Program-made: the position numbers and the translations under genes | In this document: in pieces, positions 12,086 to 24,386 of the stretch | How the letters are laid out: the number at the start of each line of letters is the position of its first letter | Position numbering within the stretch: position 1 is the first letter of the stretch | The notes under the pieces: generated by a model | What the model saw: the letters and a program-made list of their open reading frames with translations, nothing else | Databases searched by the model: none | Told to the model about the DNA's origin: nothing | NCBI RefSeq assembly: GCF_000203815.1 | Contig: NW_004457695.1 | Coordinates: forward strand, 868,001-932,000 | Origin: Cavenderia fasciculata | Lineage: Eukaryota; Evosea; Eumycetozoa; Acytosteliales; Cavenderiaceae | Direction: 5' to 3' | DNA length: 64,000 nucleotides

Positions 12086-12398
12086 CTATCTAATCTATCT
12101 ATCTATCTAATCCATACATTAATGAAATACACTACAACAAATACAACTTATCAACTACCTAACTTTAGTACAAAAACAAAAACCTGAAGAGACGTTTCTC
12201 CAACTAGTAGAAAAAAAAAAAAAATACTTTTACAAAGTACTCATGCTAAGTATTTTTGATGATAATATATTATATGTATATTTTATTAATTAATAATAAA
12301 TGGGACGATTTTTAAAAAGGAGGGATGGGTGAAGGGTGTATCCATGGATTCTACTATACTCTATTCTTTGTTATTTGGTTCATATTTGTTATTTATTC
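12086..12398. other. Intergenic spacer between two minus-strand genes
   Basis: About 310 bases of AT-rich DNA with a poly-A run near 12210-12223 and long A/T tracts. It would hold the FAN1 promoter and the 3' end of the receptor kinase gene. No further feature was seen. Confidence 0.5.
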
Positions 12399-14901
12399 TT
12401 ACATTGCTTCCAATCTTCTTACAATTTCTTGGAATGAAGGTCGTTGGGAAGGATCTTCGGACCAACATTCAGTGATGAGTCTGGCAAGTGGTGCCGAGAC
12501 GTGTGGTGGGATGATTGGACGGAGCTTGTGCTGTCCGACAGAAATGACAATCTGGAAGGTGGGCATGCCGGCGTATGGATCCTCTCTGGTGACGAGCTCC
12601 CACAGGACAATGGCAAACGAGTAGATGTCTGCCTTTTCAGTGTAGGGGTCGTTTCTCAGCACCTCGGGTGCCGTCCAACATGGAGTTCCTACAGGGGTCA
12701 TGGTGGTCTTTTTGTCGAGATGTTGTTTGAAACTGGTAGACAACCCAAAATCACTAATCTTTACACGGAAATGCTCGTCGACAAGCAGGTTGTGTGACTT
12801 GAGGTCACGATGGATAATGATGGGGTCGCAGCAATGTAGGTAGTTCATACCCTTGGCAATGTCGAGTGCCATGCCCTTTAGACGTGGCCAATCGACCGTG
12901 ATCTGTTGGTCATGTAGAATTCTGTACAACGAACCTCTAGCCATAAACTCCATGACAATCAATACTTCGGGTGGGTTGTTGCAAGTACCCAAGAACTGAC
13001 ATACATTTGGATGACGTAGTTGCGACATGATCGTTGCTTCCTGTGCCAACTCTGTCAAAAACTCTTCGTCGTCGTCGGTCAGCAGCTTAGCCTTTTTAAT
13101 GGCCACGGTAATACCACGCCACGTGCCCGAAAACACCTCGGCGCAACTACCCCTACCAATTCTATTCTGCACAACAATCTCTGCCATCTCGATTGGCTTG
13201 ATCTCAAACAATGTACGATAGTCCAATATAGGTTGTGCCTCGCTTCCAATAGGTACAAACTTTTGCTTTCTCGCCTGTATCTTCTTGACTATAAAATATA
13301 CCAAAAATCCAGTTATAAACACTGCTGCCAAACCAGACCCAATTGCAATATAAAGTAATTTATCTACTCCTGGATTATTTGGTTGTGCTGCAACTAATAA
13401 ACATTGAATAATCAAACAATAAATAGATATAAATAGATAAATAGGGTAGTTAATATACTGTATATACTTTGTGTTTTTGTTTGTTTTTTGAAAATTTACC
13501 AAAAGAGAAAATAGATTCATTTGTTGGATAAGAGTAAGCACCGGAATCATCAAATGTAACTTGGACAGTTACATTGTAATCTGACTTTGTTTGTAATTGG
13601 AGGTTGGGGGAGACACAAACAATGGTAGACATGTTGATAAAGGTGGCAGTGGTAGAGACATTGGAAAACCGACACATAGGGTTAGACTTTAAAAAGCCGG
13701 CACCCGAGACAGTGATGTGTGTACCGCCTGTGACAGGCCCGCTGAGTGGCGAGATTGACGAGACAGAGTAGGTGGTGGGACCGTAGAAAAAGGTGAGGCT
13801 GACACTACTCAGACAGAGGATCGCCGAGTTGGCATACAGATTAAACTGAATAAAGTTGGTGCCATCGTAGTTGTAGGTTGGCAATCCGTTGCTATATGTC
13901 TTTTGAGCCATCGTACTCTGCTTGACACAGTTGGGACAAGTAGACAGGGCATTGGTCGATAGTGGGAGGATGGCAAACACATCACTGTCGACTTGGACAA
14001 CCACCTGTGGCGTGTTTTTGTCAAATGGACCATAGAGTGTCATCTCGATTTGACGTAGCACCGTATCGTCCGATGTGTTGTATGGGTAGGGATCGTTGAA
14101 TGTGAATTTACCTCCATTCCAATTATCAGTGTCGTTGGAACATACGTAGGTTGGTGCGTATGTCGTTCCGGCCGGACACGTCGTATTACTGCATTGTGGA
14201 TTACCTCCTGATAACTCTAGTGGCATTGTTATGACTGGTGTTGGTGGGTTGTCTACTCCACCAGACGATGCCGAAAACAAACCACTCATTCTATTGTATT
14301 GTTGACCATGATCTGTGACCCAGTCCAATTCAATTAAACTTGACAGTGTCTTTGTGTTTACATTTATAAATGATTTTCTATTATTTTGATTATTTTGATT
14401 ATTATTATAGTTATTAGTATTATGTTGTTGATAGTTGTTATTATTGTTATTATTATTATTATTGTTGTTGTTGAATGATAAATATTTATATTTTTCAATG
14501 TGATCTAAAAAGTGAGAGGTGTAAGGGTCGGACTGTTCATCGAGTAAATTATTGTAATACTCCATGTACCGTCTACCGATACCATTATCTCTTTGTTGTT
14601 GCTCTGTACAATGTACTACTACTCCCTCAATATTACATATAATAAATAATAACCCTATAAACAATAGGTATGATGATGACGAGGGTGTCATCAATGATCC
14701 TATCAAATAACGACGACTGCTTCTATTACAACTTCTACTACTACTAATACTATCTCTCTTGCCTCTTATTGTTGTTGTTGATATAGATGTATCTAGTATA
14801 GTTCTCCGTTGTTGTTGTTGTTGCTGCTGTTGTCCATTATTACTACTACTATTACTACTATTACTACTATTACTACCAACTCTCAACAGCAGTTCTTTCA
14901 T
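12399..14901 (-). CDS. IPT-domain receptor-like kinase, TKL group (VSK-type), 798 residues
   Basis: Two exons: 14901-13500 and 13393-12399; an acceptor six bases further on, at 13387, is also in frame. Low-complexity residues lead to a hydrophobic signal or anchor (YLLFIGLLFIICNIEGVVV, about 77-95). A luminal or extracellular region with paired Cys and many NxS/T sites follows, then an IPT/TIG fold (ISPLSGPVTGGTHITVSGAGF). After the intron come a transmembrane helix (LLYIAIGSGLAAVFITGFLVYF) and a complete kinase domain: GRGSCAEVF loop, VAIKKAK lysine, IHRDLKSHN catalytic loop, DFG and APEVL. The HRDLKSHN signature marks the tyrosine-kinase-like group. The layout matches the D. discoideum VSK receptor kinases described on phagosomal vesicles, so a role in vesicle or phagosome signalling is likely, though the exact orthologue is not determined. 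Confidence 0.9.
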
Positions 14902-15974
14902 CTTGCTTGTTGAACTGCTGTTGTTGCTGTTGATTCTCTATCAATCAATCTATCTATCTATCTATCGTGTTTATCTTTCGTTATTTAGTTTGTTTGTTGA
15001 TCAATAATAACGAATGTATTGTATAAATATATATAAATATATATATATATATATTTCAATTATTATTATTTGTGTTTATAGTGCAATGTTATAGTTATGT
15101 GTGTGTGATTGATTGCCTTTAAAGAGATAGATAGATCTTTAAGCGCGATATCTTTTGTCGTGGGTGGGTTGACTTTAAGAATGAGGGGATGTGGGTAGGT
15201 ACACTGGCCAGGGGGAATGTGTGATTGTTGTTGTAAAGTGTGTGTCTTTGCGATGTCAGTGTTTTCTCTTTGACAGAGAAGAGTCTCACTGAAAAAAAGC
15301 CGGGGCTTGCTTTCAACTCCAATTCAAAAAAAAAATCAATTTCATGGGGCTCTTTCTCGCATTGGGGTGGCTTCTTAGAGCAAGACCAACTTAAATGATA
15401 TTTCAAACGAATCGTCTCTTTTTCTAACTCAACAAGTAAAGTAGTTGTACTCGAGTTGTTTCAATCTTTTCTTTTCTTTTCTTTCTTTTCATTTGTTTAA
15501 AGTACATGAATTTATACGATCCATCCTCTCTCTTTCTCTCTCTTTTCACCAAAGAAATCGTCTGACAAGTTTCCAACAACAACGAATCTTTCTCGTCGTT
15601 GTTGTTGGTCGTGAGAAAGAAACGGGCTTGGATAATTCAAAAAAAATATCAGGCTCTTCCTCCGACGAATCTATAATTAGTATTATTATTATTATTATTA
15701 TTTGTTTGGAGTACTCTAATAGTAATAATAATTACAACTACCATGATGTGCAATATTAAATAAACATACTACTACTACTGCTACCTATGATGATGAATCT
15801 GACCTATATTTAATATTTAAGAAGATATCTTCTTCTTGCAAAAAAATAAAAATTTTATACAACTTTTATAAAGTTATCTTCACACCCCCATCATCCATTT
15901 TAATTTAAATTAAATTATTTGTTTAGAATTCTATCTTTCTTCATCTAATATTTAAATATTAGTCAATAACAACA
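14902..15974. other. Divergent promoter region, 1.07 kb
   Basis: Lies between the minus-strand receptor kinase and the plus-strand thiolase and should hold both promoters. It has an (AT)n run near 15027-15055, a GC-richer non-repetitive patch at about 15130-15380, CTTTT-rich tracts near 15465-15500 and several palindromic AT boxes next to the thiolase start. No coding frame with protein-like composition was seen. Confidence 0.45.
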
Positions 15975-17410
15975 ATGACAACAATAGCCATTTCAGATAA
16001 CGATGTTTATATTGTAGAGTGTGTTCGTACACCAATAGCAAGAGGATACAAGAATGGTGCATTGCATTCGATGCAACCTGTCGATTTGTTAGCAGCTACT
16101 CTCAAAGAGTTGGTCAAGAGAAGTGGTATCGATGCTGCATTGGTTGAAGATGTTATCTGTGGTGTCGTCAGTCCTGTCAATGAACAAGGTGCAAACATCC
16201 CAAGATTCGCTTGGTTAAAGGCTGGTCTACCAAAGAGTACTCCTGCTGTTCAATTAAATCGTATGTGTGGTGTAAGTAACTAAATAGAATACATAGAAGA
16301 GTATGTTGTAAATAGAATAGAATAGAATACTTATATCTTTTATTTGTATTTGTATGTTTGTGTAGAGTGGACAACAAGCAGTTCATTTTGCAGCTCAAGG
16401 TATTGCATCTGGTCATATCGATATTGCAATTGGATGTGGTGTTGAAATGATGAGCGTCGTTCCAATGGGTAGTGACTGGCAATTGGATAACCCAGACTTT
16501 GCCAAAGGTTTTGATTTCAAGGTTTTACATCAAGTATGTTAAATGTATATATTAATATAATATTAATATTGTATTAATGATTTTATTTATTATTTGGTTG
16601 TAGGGAGTATCATCTGAAATGATTGCAGAGAAATATAAATTGACTAGAGATGAGTTGGATCAATTTTCTGGTCGTAGTCATGAGCTTGCTGACAAGGCTA
16701 TCAAGGCTGGTTATTTCAAGAGTCAGATTATGCCAGTTACAGTCACTGGCACAGGCAAAGTGATTGAGAGTGACGAGGGTGTACGTGTACCAGTCGACTA
16801 TAAGAAGATGAAGACACTCAAGACTCCATTCAAAGAGGGTGGTTTGATCACTGCCGCCAACGCATCACAAATCAGTGATGGTGCGTCAGCCGTCTTGCTA
16901 GTATCTGGTAGAAAGGTCAAAGAACTCGGATTACGTCCACGTGCTAGAATTGTAACATGTGTTTCGGTTGGATCAGACCCAGAATACATGTTGCTCGGAC
17001 CCATCCCAGCCACCAAAAAGGCATTGGACAAGACCAGACTCAGTATCCACCAAATCGATGTAGTCGAGATTAACGAAGCCTTTGCATCGGTCGTCTTGGC
17101 ATGGCAAAAGGAATTCAAAATTGATCCATCAAAAGTCAATCCAAATGGAGGTGCCATTGCTCATGGTCATCCACTTGGTGCTACTGGTGCCATTTTAATG
17201 ACAAAGTAAGTCATACCCCACATACATTCATACATAATTGCATTTAAATAATATTTATTTATTTATTATTTATTTATTTTTAATAGGATGGTCAATGAAT
17301 TGGAAAGAACAGGAAAGAGATATGGTTTACAAACTATGTGTATTGGATTTGGACAAGCAACTGCTACCATCATTGAAAATTGTTCATATATTCCACAATC
17401 CAAATTGTAA
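15975..17410 (+). CDS. Acetyl-CoA acetyltransferase / thiolase, 396 residues
   Basis: Condenses or cleaves acyl-CoAs (acetoacetyl-CoA formation or the last step of beta-oxidation). Exons: 15975-16271, 16366-16533, 16604-17205 and 17287-17410, in phase. The nucleophilic Cys is residue 98 in LNRMCGSGQQA, the catalytic His is 344 in [15 protein letters not shown], and the second Cys is 374 in [15 protein letters not shown]. The opening [14 protein letters not shown] is the usual thiolase N-terminus. The length fits one complete subunit. The NRMCGSGQQA and [12 protein letters not shown] motifs resemble bacterial degradative or steroid-type thiolases more than the usual eukaryotic ACAT. The third signature lacks the common CxGGG pattern. 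No clear N-terminal mitochondrial presequence and no C-terminal SKL are visible, so location is open. Confidence 0.92.
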
Positions 17411-17545
17411 TCAATCACTACTTTGTACTCTGTATAGTACTGTACTACTGTATATTTATTTTCATAAAGATAATCAACTCACTTTCAATGTTTCAAAATG
17501 TATATTTAATATTGCTATGTTTGTGAACCTTTTTAAAAGTTTTGA

Positions 17546-17566
17546 GGTTCCCTCCTTTTTTTTTTT
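17546..17566 (+). promoter_or_regulatory. GGTTCCCTCC plus T-tract upstream motif
   Basis: GGTTCCCTCC followed by a run of T lies about 75 bases before the start of the 17630 gene. Nearly the same motif (AAGTTCCCTCC then T-rich) precedes the paralogue at 24290 and the CtIP/Sae2 gene at 36460. The repetition suggests a shared promoter element; its function is inferred only. Confidence 0.35.
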
Positions 17567-17629
17567 GATCATAAGTCTGGAAATAGTCGTTGCAATGCAT
17601 TAACAAGTCAGCTAAATCAGAACTTAAAA

Positions 17630-20600
17630 ATGCTTAAAAGAAAAGAAATAGAGAATGATAGTGATGATGATGAAAAGGAGGAGAGGGAGAGAGTATACAC
17701 AAGGGCAGAGTTGGATAGACTGTACAAACAAGATGTATACGAGATATGTTTAAAGAGAGGCATGCAATCAATCACATACGACTCGACAAAAGAACAGTTT
17801 ATACAAAAGATACTCAAACAACAAGAGAGACAAGACCTTCATTTAAAGAAGATTGAACAACTCAAGAAAGGAATTCTTACAGTAAATGAACCAACACAAA
17901 AGGAAAAGGAAAAGGAAAAAGGAACAACAACAACATTAATAGAACTACTCCAAAAAGCAAATTTATTAAATATTATTGTGACCATCAAAAAAAACAACAA
18001 CAACAAAATAAGAAGAATAATAGTACTACAAATAATAATAATAATAATAATAATAAGAATGATGATGAATATTATAATGGATATGCATTACCGTGGTTTA
18101 TCATCAAGAATATATTGACACTAGCATACAAAAGTACTGGTTCAAATATTTGTACATGTGTGTATAGTGACCGACTAGGAGAACTTGTTTGTAAGAGAGA
18201 CAAGTTTAGTGTTAAAAAAGATAGACGACTATTTGTAGATATGCAAATGCAACCTCTAATACAAGAACATTCACTCAAACGAGAGGATATGTGTCCTACA
18301 CATCAATACTACTATGATATGGAGTACAAACCATCAATCCGGTTTGGGTACAATCACGACCACTTCATTAATGATGATAGTAAACGTTGGAAACGATCAT
18401 TGTCACTCGTATCAAAGAGGGTGTTTGGATTGGTGTCAACCACTCTCTTGACCAAAGTTACTATGCGACCAACCAAGGAAATGTGGAATCATATCAAAAA
18501 CAAGTATTGTATCATCAAGAGACCTACTACATTGACACTCCAAGACTACTACGAGGATCACCACAAACACAGATTTTTTCTTTCAAGTGAAATGGAAGAG
18601 GACAAAGAGGTGTTTTTTAAATCCGATCATCCCAACAAAATCATACCAATGGATCTGTTCAAAGATGTTAAAAAGATATATGTCAAGACTTCATACCTAT
18701 TGAAAACAGCCGATAATGTAGTCAAGTTGTCTTATACTATACCCAACCTAACCAACATTGTACATGAACGTGGTATAGTCGACGTACCCACCTTTAGAGC
18801 ACTCCTAACATGTTTTAGAGGGTTGACATCACTCAGTCTCGGTCATACCTCTGATATTGACCATTCAGAGATATGTTTTACAATGCTCAGGCCTGGTACA
18901 TCAGTCACCAAGCTTATCCTTCCCAATCACTTTAATTGGAATAGGTTGGATGCTCGAGTCAAACAGAATCTACGTGTCGTATCATTGGTATCAAACAAAG
19001 AGACAGGTGTGCTTCCTGAACTCAAACAAGAAGATTTCCCTAAACTCCAACACACATATCTCACAACGACATACAATCAAGAAATCAATCAAGCCAGTCA
19101 TACCAGAGAGTGTTTGGAAGTTTACTATTTTTTCATCTACTTATAGTACTCGGGATGTATGGGATTTTACATTTATTCCACATGCCAGATTGGTTAGATT
19201 TAAAGGTTCCGATTACGATCTTACAAACAAACATTCTAAAGATCATTACCATAGTATCGCCAAAACAACAAACATGATTGACAAATTGATTGTATATTCA
19301 CCAAGTGATATTGTCGATAGTCAAGTCACTTGGTTTAAACAATTAGGGTATCAATATACTGGTTCAACATTTAAAGACAACTCTTTAAAAAAATTATTAT
19401 TTAAAAAAAAAATATTTGGCAAAAATAATAATAACAATAATAACATTAGTAATAGTAATAGTATATTAGATAATAGTAGTATAACAGAGAATAATAATAA
19501 TATTAGTAATATTAGTAATAATAATAATAGAATATTTCCAAATTTTATTATACGTAAAATTATTAGAATGGTTTGGTATGCAAGAGATAGATGTACATCG
19601 TGTCTATGACCAAGACTATTTGGATAGATTAGAAGAACATAATCCCAAGTTGGTATATGATCAGGAATTGATTGAACACTACCACTCTGTTAAAAATCAA
19701 TGTGCTCTTCATGCATCAACAAATAAGCCATTTAAACTACTCTATCATACAATGGTGGAATCTAATCGATCAAGATTACAATTGACACTCATATCCAAAG
19801 ATTTGTTTGAATATATCTCTATCAACTTTTTCAACAATACCTACTATTATCCAACACAAAAAAGTCAATACAATGTATTGAAAACATTTACATCAATTAC
19901 TTGTTTTAAAGGTCAACAACAACAACGACAACAATACTTACAATCAACAACAATAATATCATGGTTAAAAGATGCTGATAAAAACATTACAAGAATTATC
20001 ACTCCAATGGCTTCAGACTTGGAGTATATACCATTATTCCATTCATTGTCAGTACTGGATTTAAGGTAAACAGATTATGATATGAAACGGATAGGTATAC
20101 CAGAGATCCCAGAAGTCATGTCTCAACTTTTTCCATCATTATCAGGATTACCAATCACCAAACTATACCTTCCTAATACCTATAATAGTCCCTCGGCCTA
20201 CTCAACACTACCAGATAATATCAAACTGTCTCTTCGATCAATTTCAGTTGATTTTTCAGCCAAAGATGATTATTATAATCATCTAGAGAAGGAATTTCCA
20301 AAGCTGACAAGCTTGGTCATCATGAAAAAAACAAGTAAAGTACAACAACTCCCCAAAACAATCAAAAAAATCATGTCAAAGTGTAAACAAGCAATCGATT
20401 TCCTCCCTCTCAATCAATCAGTTGTCACCTTTAAACTATTTTCTGCAGGATATAGTCTGCATGGTATTTTAGACAAACTGTCACCAATCAAACATGTCAA
20501 AACTGTCACCCTACAAATCGAATCATCTCCTCCATTGGATTTAGATCAAGACACCGATTTCAAACTACACAGTATTGTATCCAAACCACCCATTTGTTTG

Positions 20601-20675
20601 AGAAACAAGAGAAGTGATACACCAGCAATCTACTCTGATCTAATATTTCAGAGGATCGACGTTTTAAATAAATAA
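17630..20675 (+). pseudogene. SAP/LRR-like family member, copy A, disrupted
   Basis: A lineage-specific family with a second member at 24387. The start MLKRKEIEND is followed by acidic residues and a SAP-like helix pair (LYKQDVYEICLKRG...FIQKILKQQ), then an Asn-rich spacer. A module follows that begins YALPWFIIKNILTLAYKS. Next come LRR-like repeats (LSYTIPNLTNI, LRPGTSVTKLILPNHF, ITKLYLPN). A second unit repeats the opening WYARDRCT and ends in LRR-like strands. Four breaks are visible against copy B and protein sense: a frame slip near 17985 in an A-run, one near 19075, one near 19600 where an extra C interrupts DRCT/VYDQ, and an in-frame TAA near 20067. Either a decaying gene or two adjacent genes with sequencing errors; function unknown, no database family claimed. 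Confidence 0.55.
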
Positions 20676-20877
20676 ATTGAACAAAAAATAAATAAATAAA
20701 TAATATATACATTATTGTTATGACCTCCCTATTTGATTGTTCATTTTTGGTCAATAGTAATTAATTTAAAACAACATCTATGAAATAATAAATAAATAAA
20801 TAAATAAAATATTAAATTTGCAAATATTCAAAGTTTTTATTTACTATGAACGACCATCATATTCTCTAATTGGTAGA

Positions 20878-22965
20878 ATGTCTAATCAAACATGTATACC
20901 AAAGTCAACACATCCATCCGAACAAATTAAAGGATATTGTCCATTCAATGCAGGTGAACCTTCTTTAACTCCTGTTGGAGAGCATTATATTTACATGAGT
21001 GGACCACCTTGGAGTTTCAAAACTTCCGATGACCATAATGTCGCATACTCAGTATGTGAATTAGAACCAATTTCAGAAGTATATGTTCCATCCATCGGTA
21101 CAGATGGAGGTTCAATAACAATCAACAATCTATCACAATTCAACATTTCAACAATCAACATTACATTTTACAATCCATCCAAACAACTCTCAAAATCATG
21201 TCAGATAACTCAAACAAATGAAACATCAGTCACTTGTATAGTTCCACGTCTATCTGGATTTCACAATGTAATTGTTCAAGATGCTAGTGGAACCAGCTCA
21301 ACACACTATGCATGGCAACCATATCCACCATTTATCAAGGCTGTCTATCCATCATTCGAAGCCAATGGGTTGGTTATACTGATTGGTGATAACTTTGGTG
21401 ATGATACCAACAATCGAGTATCTGTACATGTTTCAACATCTAATATTCCATGTAATATTACGTCTGTATCATCAACTCAAATTATTTGTCACCTCGGATT
21501 GACAATGTAACAATGGGAGCAACTCCAAATGCACCATATATTGGTGAATTTGAATCTAAGATGTATCAATGTTTTAATCAATCATTGGATATGATTGGAT
21601 ATGAAGCATTTAGATTTTGGCAAGGTGTATCAAACAACAGTGTCTATAATATTTATGATCGAACAGTGTCATCCAACATTAGAAATGTAAAGTATTACAC
21701 ACCATTGATTACATTTTATACAACCGATACACCGATAATTGATAGTGTTACGAATATTCAATTTGGACAAGCATCACCCATTACAATCAAAGGTAATCAT
21801 TTTGGAAAAGACCATTCATATGTTTTGGTATTCTTCAATGAAAAAGACACCAACACTTTATGCAAGTCACCAAGATTTATTGGAAACAGTTATCGACAAA
21901 TGACATGTTTATTGGATTTTGGTCTTTCGAATCCTGTATCTGATACATCAATCATGATCAAAGTGGCTGAAAAGAGTACAACATTACATCTGGCACAATG
22001 CACTGGCGACTGTAATAATAGAGGGATCTGCAACTCCTCAGTGGAAGTTGCGAATGTGATATTGGTTATGATCCCCATGTGGATTGTTCATCATTGGCAA
22101 AGAGATATCAACTACTCAACACAACAGTTTTCAATATTACAACATCAACTCTATCAACCAACCAAACGATTACCGGTGTGATTGTCAACTTTACAACCGG
22201 AATTCAATTCATTCGAGAGATTATCCACGACAACTCAATCATTCGTTCAATGTCGATGGATGTAGTATCTTGGGCACAAGACAATCAAACACAAGGTAAT
22301 TTGACATCTTTTGGAGAATCAATATTCTATGGTACAACCAACAATCAATCGACTCGGTTCCATGTTACAATTGGTCAATTCCCAAATACCACGATAAATA
22401 CCTTTGCAGGTGAAGATATGCAATTGTCATCAAACTCTCTCAAATATACAATTAAAATCATTGATTGGGTATGGTCATCGCCATTCAGCACTCTACAAGT
22501 CATATTCCATTCAAGATCAGATTCAGTTGAATATGACTAGTGTGGAGTCATGAAGGCGCGCAGAGATGTATCAAGTGGTAATCAAATCATATGGACTCGA
22601 ATTCAAGTTGGACGAACACTCCTCAACTGCAAGATAGCGGTAGAATGATTATGGATAACTCTACAATCATGCCATCTAAAGTCACAGTTCTTGCAGACTA
22701 TCCATTCTCTCAACAAATCGATAACCAAGGATTTAATCTTTTAACCACTTTTCATTTCCCTCAGTTCAGTCAATCGGTTGAACTCGATCCGGTGTTTAAC
22801 GCGCTCATTCTCGATGATGATTCCCATTTACCGTATGAGTGTACAGAGACCTCTTCTGAACAATGGCCAACAATATTGGTGGCAGTAGTTGCATCAGTTG
22901 CACTGTTCACTATTATAGTGATAGCAGTCATTGAAGCGACTCTCAAGCAACAGACCACCAAATAG
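20878..22965 (+). pseudogene. IPT/EGF single-pass membrane protein, 5'-truncated and disrupted
   Basis: A remnant of a dictyostelid IPT/EGF surface protein. Protein-like frames cover IPT/TIG repeats (TDGGSITINNLSQF; SFEANGLVILIGDNFGDD; ASPITIKGNHFGKDHSYVLVFF), one EGF (CTGDCNNRGICN, continuing as SGSCECDIGYDPHVDC in the next frame), a beta-rich domain, and a C-terminal transmembrane helix (ILVAVVASVALFTIIVIAVIEA) with a short basic tail. No signal peptide precedes the first Met, so the 5' end is missing. The frame changes near 21482, near 22041 inside the EGF and near 22630, and there is an in-frame TAG at about 22538. Its layout resembles the gene at 1-1769 but not closely enough to be a recent copy. 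It sits between the two SAP/LRR copies. Confidence 0.6.
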
Positions 22966-23002
22966 TGAACCCCCAATAGAAATGGATTTCTTGCAAACCC
23001 TC

Positions 23003-23034
<32 letters not shown>

Positions 23035-23689
23035 AATAATAATAATACCAACGAATAAATAGTAATTTTAATTAAAAATAAATAAATAAATAAATATGAT
23101 CTATATTTAAAGTAAATATCAGAATGACCCATTGCTATTTGAAACTCTGAGCTTTGATCACTTCTTAGACACCAAACCAAGTTGAGCATGTATCGTCGGT
23201 ACATGCAAGAGAACGCACGACTTATTATTATTATTGTGAGTAGAGTACTACTCTTGTTAACATTTTTGATAAATCTCTTCCAGATCTATCAATATTTTAC
23301 ACTTATTGTGTGGTTGTTTTGCGGCAAACATGTAGTTGAAATATTTCTTGTTCTGTAGAGAGAGAGAGAGAGAGAGAAAAGAAAGAATAATAATTGGTGG
23401 GTGTTAGACGAACTACTACTATCTCCACTTTCTCCCTTTGCCCTCTCACAACCTTGATAAATCCAATAATAATAAATTAAAATTATTATTGTTTTTTATT
23501 TCCTCCTCTCATGTGTTCAATAGCTTGCTGCTACTATATTTAATTCTAAAAGACTCTGACACCTCTTTTTGTCTACACACATAGCAAACCAACATCAAAA
23601 TTAATCCTACAATTACTACTTTCATTTTTCATAGACATCGTTTGGTCATCTTTTGTTTACACTGCGACAAATTGTACACCAAATAAAGA
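22966..23689. other. Intergenic spacer
   Basis: About 720 bases. It holds a (CAA)n run at 23001-23034 just after the membrane-protein remnant, an AATA repeat near 23076, a GA microsatellite at about 23357-23378, and a CT-rich tract before the next start. No coding frame is credible. Confidence 0.5.
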
Positions 23690-24216
23690 ATGAGTGCACC
23701 TCCAAAACCATCATCAAAGAATCCAGGAGGTCCTCTCCCTCCAGCAGGTACTGCTGCTCCAGGACAGTATCCACCAGCTGCTGGAGGACAACAGCAATAC
23801 CCACCTCAACCATACCAAGGTGCTCCTCTTCCCGGTCAATACCCTCCACCAGGACAACAATACCAATACCCACCTCCATTACAACAACAACAACAAGGTG
23901 TACAACAATACCCACCTCAACCATACCAAGGTGCTCCTCCTCCCGGTCAATACCCTCCACCAGGACAACAATACCAATACCCACCTCCATTACAACAACA
24001 ACAACAACAACTATACCCACCACAACCACAAGGTCAATACCTACCTCCAGGACAGCAACCACAACAAGGTCAATACCCTCCACCAGGCCAACAAGAACAA
24101 TATAACATCCAGGAGTAGGACAATATCAACCACCTCCACCAGATGGTCAAGGATTCCCTGTTTCAACGGCCAAACCAGGTGTGCCAACTGGTAAGAACCT
24201 AGTTCCACTCCCATGA
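23690..24216 (+). CDS. Pro/Gln/Gly/Tyr-rich repeat protein
   Basis: Starts MSAPPKPSSKNPGGP and continues as GQYPPPGQQ-type repeats, the composition seen in the N-terminal tails of annexin VII and similar self-associating, low-complexity proteins. A 111-base unit (37 codons; starting 23795 and 23906) is duplicated in tandem almost exactly. The open frame stops at 24118, but the next frame carries the same composition straight on (PGVGQYQPPPPDGQGFPVSTAKPGVPTGKNLVPLP) to a stop at 24216. One base is therefore probably missing near 24105, either in the read or in the genome. No domain follows, so this is a stand-alone tail-like protein; function unknown. Confidence 0.55.
23795..24016 (+). repeat. 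111-bp tandem duplication inside the Pro/Gln-rich gene
   Basis: Two nearly identical units, one from 23795 and one from 23906, differing at only a few bases (for example CTT versus CCT). The unit is a multiple of three, so it adds 37 residues without changing frame. Confidence 0.8.
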
Positions 24217-24289
24217 TGATACTACATAAGAATTTAATTAACTTGAAGAAAATAATAATTATTATTTATTTCTTTATTTTTTCAAACAT

Positions 24290-24316
24290 AAGTTCCCTCC
24301 TTTTTTTTTTTTTTAG
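24290..24316 (+). promoter_or_regulatory. AAGTTCCCTCC plus T-tract upstream motif
   Basis: Same motif as at 17546 and 36460, here followed by a longer run of T and lying about 87 bases before the 24387 start. Confidence 0.35.
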
Positions 24317-24386
24317 TATTATCTCTCGTGTGTTGCATTTACAATGTTAATCTATATTTAATTGCTATGTAATCAGATTTGGTTAA

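Noticed and set aside
23653-24194. Three overlapping long frames over the Pro/Gln-rich gene (two plus, one minus)
   Set aside because: Repeat DNA leaves several frames open; only the frame from 23690 has a sensible start and a consistent GQYPPPGQQ repeat.
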